64,000 bases of DNA from Sphingopyxis sp. USTB-05 (GTDB taxonomy: Bacteria; Pseudomonadota; Alphaproteobacteria; Sphingomonadales; Sphingomonadaceae), in contig NZ_CP084712.1 in assembly GCF_023822045.1 (NCBI RefSeq), positions 1,550,001 through 1,614,000 on the forward strand. The letters run 5' to 3'. Shown here piece after piece: positions 51,419 to 61,375 of the stretch (positions are counted from its first letter, which is position 1; the number at the start of each line of letters is the position of its first letter). The notes under the pieces are model-generated. The model made no database searches. It worked only from the letters and a program-made list of their open reading frames with translations, and was not told the origin of the DNA. The position numbers and the translations under genes were made by a program.

Positions 51419-52411
51419 ATGGCCATGAAACATCTGCTCCTGACGGCCGCCGCCGCCGTGTCGCTCATCCTGCCCGCTTTCGCCGAAGAGCCGGCGGCAA
51501 TTCCGTCGCCGGGAGAGATCGTAGCCGCGGCGCCGGCAAGCGACTGGGTCGCTATCGCTCCGTCCGATTTGCTGGTGATGGACCTCGCTCCCGATGCGAA
51601 GGGCAAGGCGCGCCGCGTCGTCATCCAACTGATACCCGCGCCCTTCAGTCAGGGGTGGATCGGTAACATCCGCAAGCTTGCCGCGGCACATTGGTGGGAT
51701 GGAACGAGCGTCAACCGCGTGCAGGACAATTATGTCGCGCAGTGGGGCGACGCGACCGAGAAGAAGGCGTTGCCGGCGGGTTTGGAGGTGGTGCCCGAAA
51801 GCGAATATGTCACGCCGACAAAGGGCACTGGCGGCACAAATAGGTCCGTTACCCAAGATGGCCGCCCCTTGGTGTTGAGTTGGAGCGGGCGGTATCCCGG
51901 ATGGTCATGGACAGACGCTGACGACGCTTATTCGACGAAGCGCAGCTTCTTGGCAGGATGGCCCTTCGCCAGCACTGATGGAAGAATCGGTTGGCCCGTC
52001 CACTGCTATGGCGCGGTCGGCGTCGGCCGCAACATGTCGCCCGACACGGGATCGGGAGCGGAGCTTTACGCCGTCATCGGCCATGCGCCGCGCCATCTCG
52101 ATCGCAATATCGCGGTCGTCGGCCGCGTCGTCAGCGGGATCGAGCATCTGTCGAGCCTGCCGCGCGGGACGGGTGCACTCGGCTTCTACGAGGATGCAGC
52201 CGAGCGCGTCGCGATAAGGTCGATTCGCGTTGCAACCGAACTGCCCGCCGCAGACCAGCCGCGCTTCGAATATCTGTCGACCGAAAGCGACAGCTTTGCG
52301 CGCTATGCTGATGCGCGACAGAACCGGCGCGATCCCTTTTTCATCAAGCCCGCGGGCGGCGCGGACATCTGCAATATCCCCGTGCCCGTGCGCCCGACTC
52401 CTGCGAAATAG
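51419..52411 (+). CDS. Secreted cyclophilin-type peptidylprolyl isomerase family protein
   Basis: This is a 330-aa exported protein with a signal peptide ([20 protein letters not shown]). The middle matches cyclophilin-like folds: [39 protein letters not shown], and [20 protein letters not shown] followed by [13 protein letters not shown]. Sphingomonads carry such enlarged periplasmic PPIase-like proteins. Whether the catalytic arginine set is complete is not certain. ATG at 51419 (a second ATG at 51425). It lies on the chromosomal side of tRNA-Ser. Confidence 0.82.
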   Translation: MAMKHLLLTAAAAVSLILPAFAEEPAAIPSPGEIVAAAPASDWVAIAPSDLLVMDLAPDAKGKARRVVIQLIPAPFSQGWIGNIRKLAAAHWWDGTSVNRVQDNYVAQWGDATEKKALPAGLEVVPESEYVTPTKGTGGTNRSVTQDGRPLVLSWSGRYPGWSWTDADDAYSTKRSFLAGWPFASTDGRIGWPVHCYGAVGVGRNMSPDTGSGAELYAVIGHAPRHLDRNIAVVGRVVSGIEHLSSLPRGTGALGFYEDAAERVAIRSIRVATELPAADQPRFEYLSTESDSFARYADARQNRRDPFFIKPAGGADICNIPVPVRPTPAK

Positions 52412-52415
52412 GTCC

Positions 52416-52730
52416 TTGGAGGACTTTACCGTCACGACGCCGCTCTGGCGCTGGCAGTCGGCGACCGCGCCGGCCGCCTGGTTCTTCGTCACGATCGCGG
52501 GCGACGTAGCCGACAGCATCCGGCTAGCCGCGATCTCCGGTCAATGGCTCGACGGTCGCAAGGGATTCGGCTCGGCAAAGGTCCACGCGACAATCGGTGA
52601 CACAAGCTGGAGTACGTCGGTCTTCCCGCATAGGGAGAGCGGCGGCTGGCTGCTCCCGGTCAAGGCTGCGGTGCGCAAGGCCGAGGGAATCGTCGAAGGC
52701 GACGAGGTGACGGTTACCGTCAGTCTTTAG
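52416..52730 (+). CDS. DUF1905 domain protein
   Basis: This is a protein of about 104 aa with TPLWRWQSATAPAAWFFVTI and VFPHRESGGWLLPVKAAVRK, the DUF1905 (YdeI-adjacent) signature. The start is uncertain: the frame has TTG at 52416, but the best ribosome-binding site, GGAGG at 52418-52422, lies after it and would serve a GTC at 52431, a codon not normally used for initiation. It is only four bases after the PPIase stop, so it is probably co-transcribed. Function unknown. Confidence 0.78.
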   Translation: MEDFTVTTPLWRWQSATAPAAWFFVTIAGDVADSIRLAAISGQWLDGRKGFGSAKVHATIGDTSWSTSVFPHRESGGWLLPVKAAVRKAEGIVEGDEVTVTVSL

Positions 52731-52860
52731 GCGTATCGTCTACCTTCGCTTCGCGCGCCTGCGCCTTGCGTTTGCGCAGATTCTCGCGCAGCGCCTCGGC
52801 GAGGCGGCGTTCGCGTTCGATATCGGCGGGAGAGGGCGTCTTGCTCACGAAAAGGGCCAT
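52720..52860 (-). CDS. Small conserved hypothetical protein
   Basis: A 46-aa highly charged peptide on the minus strand: VSKTPSPADIERERRLAEAL then an Arg/Lys-rich helix and an acidic tail. The frame has coding character (predicted single amphipathic helix) and I recall similar short proteins in sphingomonads. It overlaps the end of the DUF1905 gene by 11 bases (convergent). Start at the ATG at 52860 or a GTG four codons later. Confidence 0.5.
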   Translation of the reverse strand: MALFVSKTPSPADIERERRLAEALRENLRKRKAQAREAKVDDTPKD

Positions 52861-52964
52861 GCCCGCGAAATCGCCACATCGTCAAGTCTCGCACCTTGAC
52901 AGGCGAAGGACGCCCCGCCATAGGCCGCGCCTGCCCAGCGAACATGCGTCGGGGCGTATCGGTT

Positions 52965-53039
52965 GCTGCTGTAGCTCAGTGGTAGAGCGCGTCATTGGTA
53001 ATGACGAGGTCGACAGTTCAATCCTGTCCAGCAGCACCA
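52965..53039 (+). tRNA. tRNA-Thr(GGT)
   Basis: Acceptor stem GCTGCTG/CAGCAGC, D arm AGCTCAGTGGTAGAGC, anticodon stem-loop CGTCA-TTGGTAA-TGACG (anticodon GGT), T arm with GTTCAATCC, and an encoded CCA at 53037-53039. It is followed closely by the end of a convergent LysR gene. Confidence 0.95.
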
Positions 53040-53046
53040 TTTCTCT

Positions 53047-53961
53047 TCAGATCTTTGCCGCCAGCAACCAGTCGTGGAAGAGCTTCACCGCGGGCTGCCT
53101 CAGCGCGCGCGGGCGACATACGAACCAGTAACTGTACGGGCTGTCGACGTCGAAATCGAACAGGCGGACGAGGCGCGGATCGTGCGCGTCGTCGAAGTGA
53201 TGGCCATGCATGAAAGCGACGCCGATACCCTGCGCCGCGGCCTCGAGCATCAGGGGCCCTGAATCGAAATAGTCGATCCCTGCCGGCTCCAGATAGGGCA
53301 TGCCGATCGCCTTCTTCCACTCGGTGAACGTCTCGGGCATCTCGCGGTGGAGCAGGATGGTCATCCGCTGCATCTGTTCGGGAACGGCGATCGGGCGGTT
53401 GCCGTCGGTCAGCGTCCGTGACGCAATCGGGAACACCTTGTCCTGATCGAGCCGCGCCGCATAGAGCACGGGATCGATCGAGCGGGCGAGGGCGATCGCG
53501 GCATCAATGCCTTCGCCGAGCCGTGCTTCGGCATGCGACATGGTGTCGATATCGATATGCAGTTCGGGATGCTTGCGCCGCAATTCGGGAAGGCGCGGAA
53601 ATAAGCGCTGCTGCGCAAAGAGCGGCAGGACGTTGAGGTGCAGGCGAAGCGACGCGTCGGGGCTGCCGACCTGTTCGATCACCGTGCGCAGTTCGTCGAG
53701 AATCGGCGACAATTGTTCGTGCAGCGCGCGGCCGGTTTCGGTCAGGCTGAGCCCGTGATGATGGCGGTTGAAGAGCGGTCGGCCAACGGCATGTTCGAGC
53801 GTCTGGATCCGACGCGATAGCGCGGGCATCGACAGGCCCAGCTCAATCGCCGCCGCCTTGACCGTGCCATGGCGGGCAACCTCCAGAAAGGCTTCCATGC
53901 TGCTGATAGGAGGAAGGCGGGGCATATCGGTCGACGATGATGGCATGGGCTCGGCGCACAT
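53047..53961 (-). CDS. LysR family transcriptional regulator (GcvA-like)
   Basis: This is a 304-aa LysR-type regulator with the helix-turn-helix near residues 20-75 (GTVKAAAIELGLSMPALSRR) and a substrate-binding C-terminal domain. The N-terminal 12 residues look poorly conserved; ATGs at 53946 or 53925 are also possible starts. It is divergent from the CDC48-type ATPase gene with about 117 bases between, so it may regulate that gene, though this is only positional. Confidence 0.9.
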   Translation of the reverse strand: MCAEPMPSSSTDMPRLPPISSMEAFLEVARHGTVKAAAIELGLSMPALSRRIQTLEHAVGRPLFNRHHHGLSLTETGRALHEQLSPILDELRTVIEQVGSPDASLRLHLNVLPLFAQQRLFPRLPELRRKHPELHIDIDTMSHAEARLGEGIDAAIALARSIDPVLYAARLDQDKVFPIASRTLTDGNRPIAVPEQMQRMTILLHREMPETFTEWKKAIGMPYLEPAGIDYFDSGPLMLEAAAQGIGVAFMHGHHFDDAHDPRLVRLFDFDVDSPYSYWFVCRPRALRQPAVKLFHDWLLAAKI

Positions 53962-54078
53962 GCCAGAATTTTGTGCGGTGCGTCATAAATTGGCGGGGTT
54001 CGCGGAATATTGGGGGGGTCGCAAATCGAGAACCGCCGCCCTATCTTCGCATTCTGACTATTTTGCGGGAGACGCGCA

Positions 54079-56400
54079 TTGGCCGACGCAGCGGTAAAGG
54101 AAAAACTGGTGAAACTGCAGGTGGCGAACGCCCGTGCCGAGGAAAGTGGCGGCGGGATCGCGCGCATTCCGCGTTCGGCGATGGCCGAACTGGGTGTCAC
54201 CGAAGGCGATATCGTCCAGATTAGCGGCAAGCGGCAGACCGCCTCGCGCGTCGTGCTGCCCTATGCCGAAGATGAGGGGCTCGAAGTCATTCGCCTCGAC
54301 GGTCTGCAGCGCGCCAATGCCGGTGCCGGTGCCGGCGATATGGTCGAATTGAGCCGCGTCGAAGCGCGCCCTGCTGCGCGCGTCGTGTTCGCGCCGGCAC
54401 AGGAGAATTTGCGCCTCCAGGGTTCGGCGAATGCGTTGAAGCGCAGCTTCTTTGGCCGCCCCATCGTCGCGGGTGATACGGTCGCGACCGCCGGGCAGCA
54501 GCGGCTTGAATCAGGGAATATGCCGCCGCAACTCCGGCAGATGCTCAACGCGCCCGCCTATGCGCTGGCCGAAGTGCGCCTGCTCGTTGTGTCGGCTAGC
54601 CCCAAGGGCGTCGTGTTCATCGACGAGAATACAGAAATCGAGCTGCTTCCGGAATATCAAGAACCGCAGGACGCGCGTAGGACCGACGTCACCTACGATG
54701 ATCTTGGTGGGTTGGGCGAGACGATCGACCAGCTGCGCGAGATGGTCGAGCTGCCGCTGCGCTATCCCGAACTATTTCGTCGCCTCGGCGTAGATCCGCC
54801 GCGCGGCGTGCTGCTGCACGGCCCGCCGGGAACCGGGAAGACGCGGCTCGCGCGCGCGGTCGCGAACGAAAGCGAAGCGCAGTTCTTTCTGATCAATGGC
54901 CCCGAGATCATGGGCAGCGCCTATGGCGAGTCCGAAAAGCGGCTGCGCGACATTTTCGAGCAGGCGACGAAGGCCGCGCCATCGATTCTGTTCATCGACG
55001 AAATCGATTCGATTGCGCCGAAGCGCGGGCAGGTACAGGGCGAGGCCGAGAAGCGGCTAGTGGCGCAGTTGCTAACGCTGATGGACGGGCTGGAGCCGCG
55101 AACCAACCTGGTCGTGATCGCTGCGACCAATCGCCCCGATGCGATTGACGAGGCGCTGCGTCGTCCTGGCCGGTTCGACCGCGAGATCGTGATCGGCGTT
55201 CCTGACGAAAGCGGCCGCCGCGAAATTCTGGGCATCCACACTCGCGGCATGCCGCTAGCCGAAAATGTCGATCTTGCGGAGCTTGCGCGCACTACGTTCG
55301 GCTTTGTCGGCGCTGACATGGCAGCGTTGACGCGTGAAGCCGCGATCGAGGCGGTGCGGCGGATCATGCCGAAGCTCGATCTTGCTGAAGGGACGATCCC
55401 GGCAGAGGTGCTCGAAGAGCTTCGCGTGACGCGTGAGGACTTCAACAATGCACTGAAGCGCGTCCAGCCCTCGGCAATGCGCGAAGTGATGGTGCAGGCG
55501 CCAAAGACGCGTTGGAGCGACATCGGCGGGCTCGACGCCGCGCGCGACAAGCTGATCGAAGGAATCGAACTGCCGCTGAAAAATCCCGAGGCGTTCCGCC
55601 GGCTCGGTATCCGCGCCGCCAAGGGCTTCCTGCTCTATGGTCCGCCCGGGACCGGCAAGACTTTGTTGGCAAAGGCGGCGGCGCGCGAATCCGATGCAAA
55701 TTTCATCTCGATCAAATCGTCGGACCTGCTTTCCAAATGGTATGGCGAGAGCGAACAGCAGATCGCGCGCCTGTTTGCCCGTGCGCGGGCGGTGGCGCCC
55801 ACGATCATCTTCATCGACGAACTCGATAGTCTTGTGCCCGCACGCGGCAGCGGGACGTCGGGCGAACCGCAGGTGACCGAGCGCGTCGTCAACACGATCC
55901 TCGCCGAGATGGACGGGATCGAGGAGATGCAGTCGGTGGTCGTCATCGGCGCCACCAACCGTCCGAACCTCATCGATCCGGCATTGCTGCGTCCCGGACG
56001 GCTCGACGAACTAATCTATGTGTCGGTGCCGAATGCCGAAGGGCGCAGGCGGATTCTTGAAATCCAGACGGGCAAGATGCCGCTGGCGAAGGACGTCGAC
56101 CTTGCGGTTCTGGCCGAGAAGTCCGATCGTTTCACCGGCGCCGATCTGGAGGATTTGACGCGCCGCGCCGGTCTTGCCGCGCTCAAGCGTTCGCTCGACA
56201 GCGATACGGTGACGATGGAAGATTTCGAAACCGCGCTGAAGGACACCCGCGCCTCGGTTACCGAGGCGATGGAGAAGGATTATGAGAAGATCCAGGGTGA
56301 GATCAAACAGGCCGCGATGAGCGTCGATCCGATCGGCTTTTTCGCACCTGGCATGCTCAAGCCCGTTCGCGAGCGCAAGCACGACGACACGACCGACTAA
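54079..56400 (+). CDS. CDC48/VAT-type AAA+ ATPase
   Basis: This is a 773-aa protein with an N-terminal double-psi barrel domain (residues 1-200) and two AAA modules. Walker A in D1 is GPPGTGKT at about 248-255 and in D2 at about 521-528; Walker B segments are [10 protein letters not shown] and [10 protein letters not shown]; arginine fingers sit in RRPGRFDRE and LRPGRLDEL. It would unfold proteins or remodel complexes as a hexamer. It starts with TTG at 54079, preceded by GGGAG at proper spacing. The C-terminus (KHDDTTD) lacks the HbYX motif that docks to proteasomes. Bacterial copies are uncommon outside a few groups. Confidence 0.93.
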   Translation: MADAAVKEKLVKLQVANARAEESGGGIARIPRSAMAELGVTEGDIVQISGKRQTASRVVLPYAEDEGLEVIRLDGLQRANAGAGAGDMVELSRVEARPAARVVFAPAQENLRLQGSANALKRSFFGRPIVAGDTVATAGQQRLESGNMPPQLRQMLNAPAYALAEVRLLVVSASPKGVVFIDENTEIELLPEYQEPQDARRTDVTYDDLGGLGETIDQLREMVELPLRYPELFRRLGVDPPRGVLLHGPPGTGKTRLARAVANESEAQFFLINGPEIMGSAYGESEKRLRDIFEQATKAAPSILFIDEIDSIAPKRGQVQGEAEKRLVAQLLTLMDGLEPRTNLVVIAATNRPDAIDEALRRPGRFDREIVIGVPDESGRREILGIHTRGMPLAENVDLAELARTTFGFVGADMAALTREAAIEAVRRIMPKLDLAEGTIPAEVLEELRVTREDFNNALKRVQPSAMREVMVQAPKTRWSDIGGLDAARDKLIEGIELPLKNPEAFRRLGIRAAKGFLLYGPPGTGKTLLAKAAARESDANFISIKSSDLLSKWYGESEQQIARLFARARAVAPTIIFIDELDSLVPARGSGTSGEPQVTERVVNTILAEMDGIEEMQSVVVIGATNRPNLIDPALLRPGRLDELIYVSVPNAEGRRRILEIQTGKMPLAKDVDLAVLAEKSDRFTGADLEDLTRRAGLAALKRSLDSDTVTMEDFETALKDTRASVTEAMEKDYEKIQGEIKQAAMSVDPIGFFAPGMLKPVRERKHDDTTD

Positions 56401-57716
56401 AGCGTTTGTTCCTTGGGCTGGTTCGGTTTCAGCGCCGACCAGCCCCACAGGACCAGCCAACCACAAAAGCCCGCCATCAGGCCGTAGGCGACCATCGGGT
56501 GCCAATTATAGAGCAGCACGCCGACCGCAGGCGATACGATATAGGCCGACCCGTTGATCGACGCGGTCATGCCCGCGACGCTGCCTTGATCGCGGCGCGG
56601 CACCGATAGCGAAGCGCCCGCGGTAAAGCCTGGACGGAACAGCCCGAAGCCCAAAGAGGCGAGTGCGAAGCCGATGATGATCCCATGGAAGTCGTACGAC
56701 AGACCGGTCATCACCGTCCCCAATCCGCCAAGGCTGGCACCGCAGAGGACGGCGGTGCGCGGCGACATTTTGAGCAGCGGGATCAGGCCCCATTGCGAAA
56801 GCAGGGTCGCAAAAGCGCCCGCCATCAAAACGATTCCCGTCATCGCGGCGCCTTCGTCGGGACGCAGGCGCAGGTGCAGGCGGTCGAGGATCAGGAAGCC
56901 GATCACGCCCAGCACCATCGCCTGTGCCTGCCCGCCGAACAGCCCGGCGAGCAGCCATGGGCGGACGCGCGTATCGGTCCAGCGAAGCGGAGGGGCGGCG
57001 GCTGCCGACGGATCGACGACCTCCTCTTCGCTCTCGTCGGTTGCGGCTTCGGGTGAGCCAGCAGCGGCCGGATAGGCTGCGATATTTCCGCGTGCGGCAT
57101 AGCGGGGCATGTCGTCGGGCAGGCGCCAGCGCAGCATGACGAGCACGCCAAGGCCGATCAGCGCAAAGACGAGCAATGGGCCGGCGAGGCCGACGATAGG
57201 CAGGATAAAGAAGGGCGCGATCGCCGGCCCGATGACGGTGCCGAGCCCGAACGACGAGGAAACCAGCGAGAGCGCTTGCGTCCGCTGCTCAGGATCGGTG
57301 CGAGCGGCGACATAAGCCTGTACCGCAGGAGGCGATGCCGAACCGAAGCCGCCGTAAAGGCTGCGAAACACCGCGAAGACGATAAAGGTGACCCCCGCGG
57401 CAAGATGGCCCTGAAGCCCGGCCCAGAGAGTCAATCCGCACAAGGCCATCGACGACAGGAAGCCGACCACCCCCAGCGCCATCAATGCCTTGCGGCCGCG
57501 CTTGTCCGACTGTCGCGCCCAATGCGGCGCTGTGAGCACCCAAAGCAGCGCCGACCAACTGAACGCCAGGCTGACCCAGACGTCGGGGATGCGCAATTTG
57601 GCACCGATAGAAGGCAGGATCGATTGCATCGCGGTGTTGCCCGCGGCGGCGACCAGCATCACCGCAAAAAGCACCGCCATGCGGTCAGAGGGGATGGAAT
57701 GCGATGTCGTCGCCAT
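56397..57716 (-). CDS. MFS transporter
   Basis: This is a 439-aa major facilitator with twelve predicted helices. Motif A-like loop is HWARQSDKRGRKALMALG; a long acidic, alanine-rich cytoplasmic loop sits between the two halves (about residues 215-240). The ATG at 57716 is preferred over 57737 because AGGAGGGG lies six bases upstream. It overlaps the CDC48 gene end by four bases (convergent). Drug-efflux-like; substrate unknown. Confidence 0.9.
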   Translation of the reverse strand: MATTSHSIPSDRMAVLFAVMLVAAAGNTAMQSILPSIGAKLRIPDVWVSLAFSWSALLWVLTAPHWARQSDKRGRKALMALGVVGFLSSMALCGLTLWAGLQGHLAAGVTFIVFAVFRSLYGGFGSASPPAVQAYVAARTDPEQRTQALSLVSSSFGLGTVIGPAIAPFFILPIVGLAGPLLVFALIGLGVLVMLRWRLPDDMPRYAARGNIAAYPAAAGSPEAATDESEEEVVDPSAAAAPPLRWTDTRVRPWLLAGLFGGQAQAMVLGVIGFLILDRLHLRLRPDEGAAMTGIVLMAGAFATLLSQWGLIPLLKMSPRTAVLCGASLGGLGTVMTGLSYDFHGIIIGFALASLGFGLFRPGFTAGASLSVPRRDQGSVAGMTASINGSAYIVSPAVGVLLYNWHPMVAYGLMAGFCGWLVLWGWSALKPNQPKEQTL

Positions 57717-57863
57717 GTTCGCCCCCTCCTTGTTCATGGTCGGTAACGCCGCCTCCTCCTACACGCGAGCGGCCCGCTGTCCAGAGTCAAGACAGACTCT
57801 TTCCTTGCGCCCACGCGCCGTTTTTGCCACGCCTTTGGCAACCGCAACAACGCGAAAGCCATC

Positions 57864-58502
57864 ATGACCAATCCGCGGGCGCAGGCCCAAGAAACGAAAG
57901 CTCCGCTGGCCCGTCGGGTTCGCGAGGGCTTTAAGCGCTTTTTCGGGCCGTGGGGCATGTTTGTCCGGGGCTTTATCAAGCACCCGGTCATGGTTGGATC
58001 GATCGTGCCGTCGTCGCCGACGCTGATCCGTCACATGTTGCGGCCGGTGGACTGGAAAAACACGAAGCTGTTTGTCGAATATGGCCCGGGGGTCGGCACC
58101 TTCTGCCGTCCCGTGCTCGAGCGGATGGCGGGCGACGCAACGCTGATCGCGATCGACACCAACGAGGATTTCATCGAATATCTGCGCAAGGATATTCGCG
58201 ACAGCCGCTTCATCGCGGTCCACGGCTCGGCGGCTGATGTCGAGGATATCGTGCGTGCGCACGGCTTTGAACAGGCGGACTATGTCCTCTCGGGCCTGCC
58301 ATTCTCGACCTTGCCCGCGGGTGTCGGTCCGGCCATCGCGGCCGCCACGCACCGCGTGCTGCGCCCCGGCGGCGCTTTCCTGGTCTATCAGTTCCGTGCC
58401 CGCGCGCGCGACTTCCTCGCGGCGCATTTCAATCGCATCGACAATGCGTTCGAATGGGTCAACGTCCCGCCGTGCTTCCTTTTCTGGGGCTGGAAAGACT
58501 AA
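57864..58502 (+). CDS. Class I SAM methyltransferase, phospholipid N-methyltransferase-like
   Basis: This is a 212-aa methyltransferase. VEYGPGVGTF (71-80) is the SAM motif I, IAIDTNEDFI motif II, and SGLPFSTLP the motif IV segment, which resembles PmtA and rRNA dimethylase-type enzymes. An amphipathic N-terminus (KRFFGPWGMFVRGFIKHP) could bind membranes. PmtA would methylate phosphatidylethanolamine toward phosphatidylcholine. Its convergent neighbour is a phospholipase D-type enzyme, which keeps a phospholipid theme. The exact substrate is inference. Confidence 0.83.
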   Translation: MTNPRAQAQETKAPLARRVREGFKRFFGPWGMFVRGFIKHPVMVGSIVPSSPTLIRHMLRPVDWKNTKLFVEYGPGVGTFCRPVLERMAGDATLIAIDTNEDFIEYLRKDIRDSRFIAVHGSAADVEDIVRAHGFEQADYVLSGLPFSTLPAGVGPAIAAATHRVLRPGGAFLVYQFRARARDFLAAHFNRIDNAFEWVNVPPCFLFWGWKD

Positions 58503-58512
58503 GCTGCCGCGC

Positions 58513-59760
58513 TCAGACTTCGGGATCGGGGTCGCCGAGCCCGAAGTTGAGCTTTCGCGATACCGTATAGTCGACGAAACCGACGACAAACCAGGCAAGC
58601 GTCCAGCGGATGCGCGTTAGCCAGGTGCCGCGCGCCTTGTGCGATTCCGGCGTGATCACCTCGCAATCGGGACGAAGACCCGCGAGGAAATTGCGCATTT
58701 TTTCGGCAAAGCCCGCGTCGGCGACGCGCACCATCACCTCGACGTTCACGAACAGGCTGCGGACGTCGAAATTGGCCGATCCGATATAGACGACATTGTC
58801 GATGACGATCAGCTTCATATGCAAGCGGCACGGCTGATATTCCATGACAGCGGCGGTCTTGCGCAGCAAATAGCCATAGAGCAGGCGCGACGCGCCGATC
58901 GTCGCCGGATTGTCAGACTTTCCGGCCATTATAAATCGCGCCCGACCACGCTGCGCCACCCGGCCAAGCCGGCGGAGCATCCCTTGACCCGGGGAAAAAT
59001 AGGCCATTGCCATGTCGAGTTGCCGCGCGTTTTCGAGATCGGTTCGGACCGCGCGCGCCCAAGGCGACAGCCGCTGGGTTGGTCCACCGACGAGCCATGA
59101 TACCGCACCACCGTCGACCGGCCATTCGCGGATCAGCCGCCGCAGCATCAGCAGTTTGCCGTCGTCGTTGACGGCATAATCGTGAATTTCCTCGAACCAT
59201 TGCGCCGCCCGCGCGACGGTCGGCCCCTTGACGATCATGCCTATATCGAACCAACAGTAGCTGCGCGGTGTGCTCAGATAGTCGTCGGCGATGTTGAAGC
59301 CGCCGGTCACGGCAATATATTCGTCGATCAGGATCAGTTTCTGATGGTTGCGGATCAGGTACGTCGAGCGCCAGCGGCGCGAGAAGAAGGTCACGCTGCC
59401 GCCGGCGTCACGCAGCGGTACGAAAACGCTGTCGGGTGTATCCCCCGATCCGAAACTATCGATGACGGCGCGGACGCGGACACCGCGCCGGGCGGCGACC
59501 GACAAGGCGTCGAGAATGCGTCGTCCCGCCGCATCGCCCTCGAAAATATACATGATGATATCGATGCTGTGTGCGGCGCCGTTGATCAGGTCGAGCAGCC
59601 GCGTCAGCCGTTCGCCGCCGTCGAAGAGCAATTCGAGCCGGTGACCCGCCACGTCCGCCGTCAGCCTTTGGTCGAGTGCGGCGGAAGGGCAGGCGTCGGT
59701 CATGACATGCTCATAGGCTGGCATCTGCAAGTCCCGCAAGGGCGGCCCTTTGATTGACAT
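58513..59760 (-). CDS. Phospholipase D / cardiolipin synthase-like protein
   Basis: This is a protein of up to 415 aa with two HKD motifs: H139xK141xxxxD146 (RNHQKLILID) and H314xK316xxxxD321 (RLHMKLIVID). GGFNIADDY and GSANFDVRSL follow each one, as in cardiolipin synthases. No N-terminal membrane helices are present; a hydrophobic stretch lies near the C-terminus (WTLAWFVVGFVDY). Start codon is uncertain: ATGs at 59760, 59724 and 59703 all lack a strong ribosome-binding site. Convergent with the methyltransferase gene, 10 bases apart. Confidence 0.87.
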   Translation of the reverse strand: MSIKGPPLRDLQMPAYEHVMTDACPSAALDQRLTADVAGHRLELLFDGGERLTRLLDLINGAAHSIDIIMYIFEGDAAGRRILDALSVAARRGVRVRAVIDSFGSGDTPDSVFVPLRDAGGSVTFFSRRWRSTYLIRNHQKLILIDEYIAVTGGFNIADDYLSTPRSYCWFDIGMIVKGPTVARAAQWFEEIHDYAVNDDGKLLMLRRLIREWPVDGGAVSWLVGGPTQRLSPWARAVRTDLENARQLDMAMAYFSPGQGMLRRLGRVAQRGRARFIMAGKSDNPATIGASRLLYGYLLRKTAAVMEYQPCRLHMKLIVIDNVVYIGSANFDVRSLFVNVEVMVRVADAGFAEKMRNFLAGLRPDCEVITPESHKARGTWLTRIRWTLAWFVVGFVDYTVSRKLNFGLGDPDPEV

Positions 59761-59842
59761 ATCGGGCCGGGGCTGCTAGCGCGCAGCGCTTGCCGCCACG
59801 CCCCTCCAAAGGGCTGGCCTCTCCTATACCTAAGGAAACAAT

Positions 59843-60187
59843 ATGGCCCGCGTTACCGTCGAGGATTGCGTCGACAAAGTTCCCAACCGTTTCGACCTGG
59901 TTCTGCTGTCGGCACACCGCGCCCGCGAAATCTCGGGCGGTTCGGAGCTGACCGTCGACCGCGACCGCGACAAGAACCCCGTCGTGGCGCTGCGCGAGAT
60001 CGCCGAGCAGACGATCCGTCCCAAGGACCTCAAGGAAACGCTCGTTGGTTCGATGCAGAAGGTCGTCGTCGACGATGACGATACGCCCGATGAAATCAGC
60101 TCGATCAGCCGCTCGGCCGAAGCGCTTCGCCTCACGGCCGCCGCGCCGCCGCGCAGCCCCGCCGGTGGCGGCAGCGACTTCGAATAA
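59843..60187 (+). CDS. rpoZ: RNA polymerase omega subunit
   Basis: This is the 114-aa omega subunit of RNA polymerase. [20 protein letters not shown] and [13 protein letters not shown] and [16 protein letters not shown] are diagnostic. Alphaproteobacterial omega carries a longer C-terminal acidic tail, as here ([20 protein letters not shown]). It assists assembly of beta-prime and binds ppGpp. ATG at 59843. A strong hairpin terminator follows 22 bases after the stop. This is a core gene and marks the right part of the window as chromosome backbone. Confidence 0.96.
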   Translation: MARVTVEDCVDKVPNRFDLVLLSAHRAREISGGSELTVDRDRDKNPVVALREIAEQTIRPKDLKETLVGSMQKVVVDDDDTPDEISSISRSAEALRLTAAAPPRSPAGGGSDFE

Positions 60188-60209
60188 GCGCTTCGAAAAT
60201 CAAATCGGC

Positions 60210-60239
60210 AAAAGGGTCGCAGGAAACTGCGGCCCTTTT
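60210..60239. terminator. Bidirectional terminator between rpoZ and the DUF3800 gene
   Basis: AAAAGGGTCGCAG and CTGCGGCCCTTTT form a 13-bp stem (one T-G wobble) around a GAAA tetraloop. The A and T ends give U tracts for both strands. It lies between two converging genes. Confidence 0.88.
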
Positions 60240-60240
60240 G

Positions 60241-60846
60241 TTATGGGATTTTGGTGAGCTCGGCGACGCGGATCGCCTTCGACGCGAACATCGGTTCGAA
60301 AATGCGCTGCATGCGGTGCGCGCGCGGAGAACCAATGGTGATATTGAACAGACTGTTTGCGATCACATCGGCGATCTGGACCCCGTCGCTGCGGCGGCTG
60401 TCGGCGAGCGAGGCGCGCCCCCATTGGCCGAGGCCTGCCTGAATCTCTTCGCGAACATGCGCAAGAATCTTTGGATCATAGCGTCCGTCGTCGATCACCA
60501 CGTCGGTACAGACGCCGCCGGTTTCGGGAAGCCAGTGGCCGACGGCGCTGTTCAGCAGCGCGCCATAGAGCGCGAGATCGCTGGGCAAAGTACCGCCGGG
60601 ATTCTGCGCCAGCTTGTCGCGTTCGGCGACGGCGACCCAGGCACGGCCGCCCGCGCGGTCGAAGAGTTCGAGCAGATAGGCGCGCTCGACGATGCTGATG
60701 CGGCTCCCCTTGAGCTCTCCGCGCAGCCCGGTCACGCCGCGAAAACGCTCGTGAATTTCGGTTGCAGCCTTGGGTGTCAGCATCACCGCAGAGAAGGTCA
60801 TTACCCCCGCGTTGAGCCCACCCGATTCATCGCAATAGATCGTCAT
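60241..60846 (-). CDS. DUF3800 domain protein
   Basis: This is a 201-aa protein beginning MTIYCDESGGLNAG with the invariant DES motif, and containing RRSDGVQIADVIANSLF with the second conserved Asp/Gln region. The family has an RNase H-like fold and is thought to be a nuclease or metal enzyme; the function is not established. It lies 10 bases before the next minus-strand gene's stop. Confidence 0.8.
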   Translation of the reverse strand: MTIYCDESGGLNAGVMTFSAVMLTPKAATEIHERFRGVTGLRGELKGSRISIVERAYLLELFDRAGGRAWVAVAERDKLAQNPGGTLPSDLALYGALLNSAVGHWLPETGGVCTDVVIDDGRYDPKILAHVREEIQAGLGQWGRASLADSRRSDGVQIADVIANSLFNITIGSPRAHRMQRIFEPMFASKAIRVAELTKIP

Positions 60847-60855
60847 TCCGCGGCG

Positions 60856-61338
60856 TTACCGCACGCGGCCGAAAAAGGCGACCGAGCGGCTCTGGCCGGG
60901 TGCGATCGCGTCGGGCCAAAGCCAGCGGACATGTGTGACATCGGCGGCGGTCGCCGCGCGGGGCGCTGCGCCTTCAACCGGAATGGTCAGAGCCGCAAGC
61001 GCTGCGAAAATCTTGCCGCCGTCGGCCGAAACGCCGAATCCGGCGGGGTCGGCGGTGTCGTCGAACATCAGGCCTTGCGGGATCGGGTTGACGAGGATGA
61101 CGCCCGACGCGGGTTGGGCCCCGTTGTTGGTGAAGGTGAGGGTTACGCGGACGCGGTCGCCGGGGACGACGACATCGGGTGCGATATAGGTCTTCTGCGC
61201 TGGCTGGTCGGCGCTCGCGGGCACCGATTTCTCTAGCTCGATCTTGCTGGTCAGCGCGCCGCTGCCCTGCGCTGCTGCGGGGACGCCTGCGGCGAGCAAA
61301 GCCGCGATCGCCATGCTCTTCCACGCTTTACCGATCAT
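60856..61338 (-). CDS. Secreted DUF11-like repeat protein
   Basis: This is a 160-aa exported protein with a signal peptide (AIAALLAAGVPAAAQ). The body VVPGDRVRVTLTFTNNGAQP followed by ASGVILVNPIPQGLMF is an Ig-like DUF11 fold common in cell-surface proteins. It ends in SRSVAFFGRVR. No catalytic residues are seen. Possibly an envelope or structural protein; function unknown. Confidence 0.72.
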   Translation of the reverse strand: MIGKAWKSMAIAALLAAGVPAAAQGSGALTSKIELEKSVPASADQPAQKTYIAPDVVVPGDRVRVTLTFTNNGAQPASGVILVNPIPQGLMFDDTADPAGFGVSADGGKIFAALAALTIPVEGAAPRAATAADVTHVRWLWPDAIAPGQSRSVAFFGRVR

Positions 61339-61375
61339 TGCGGTCTCCCTCGGTCCTTTCCGCTCCTTTGGCGCA

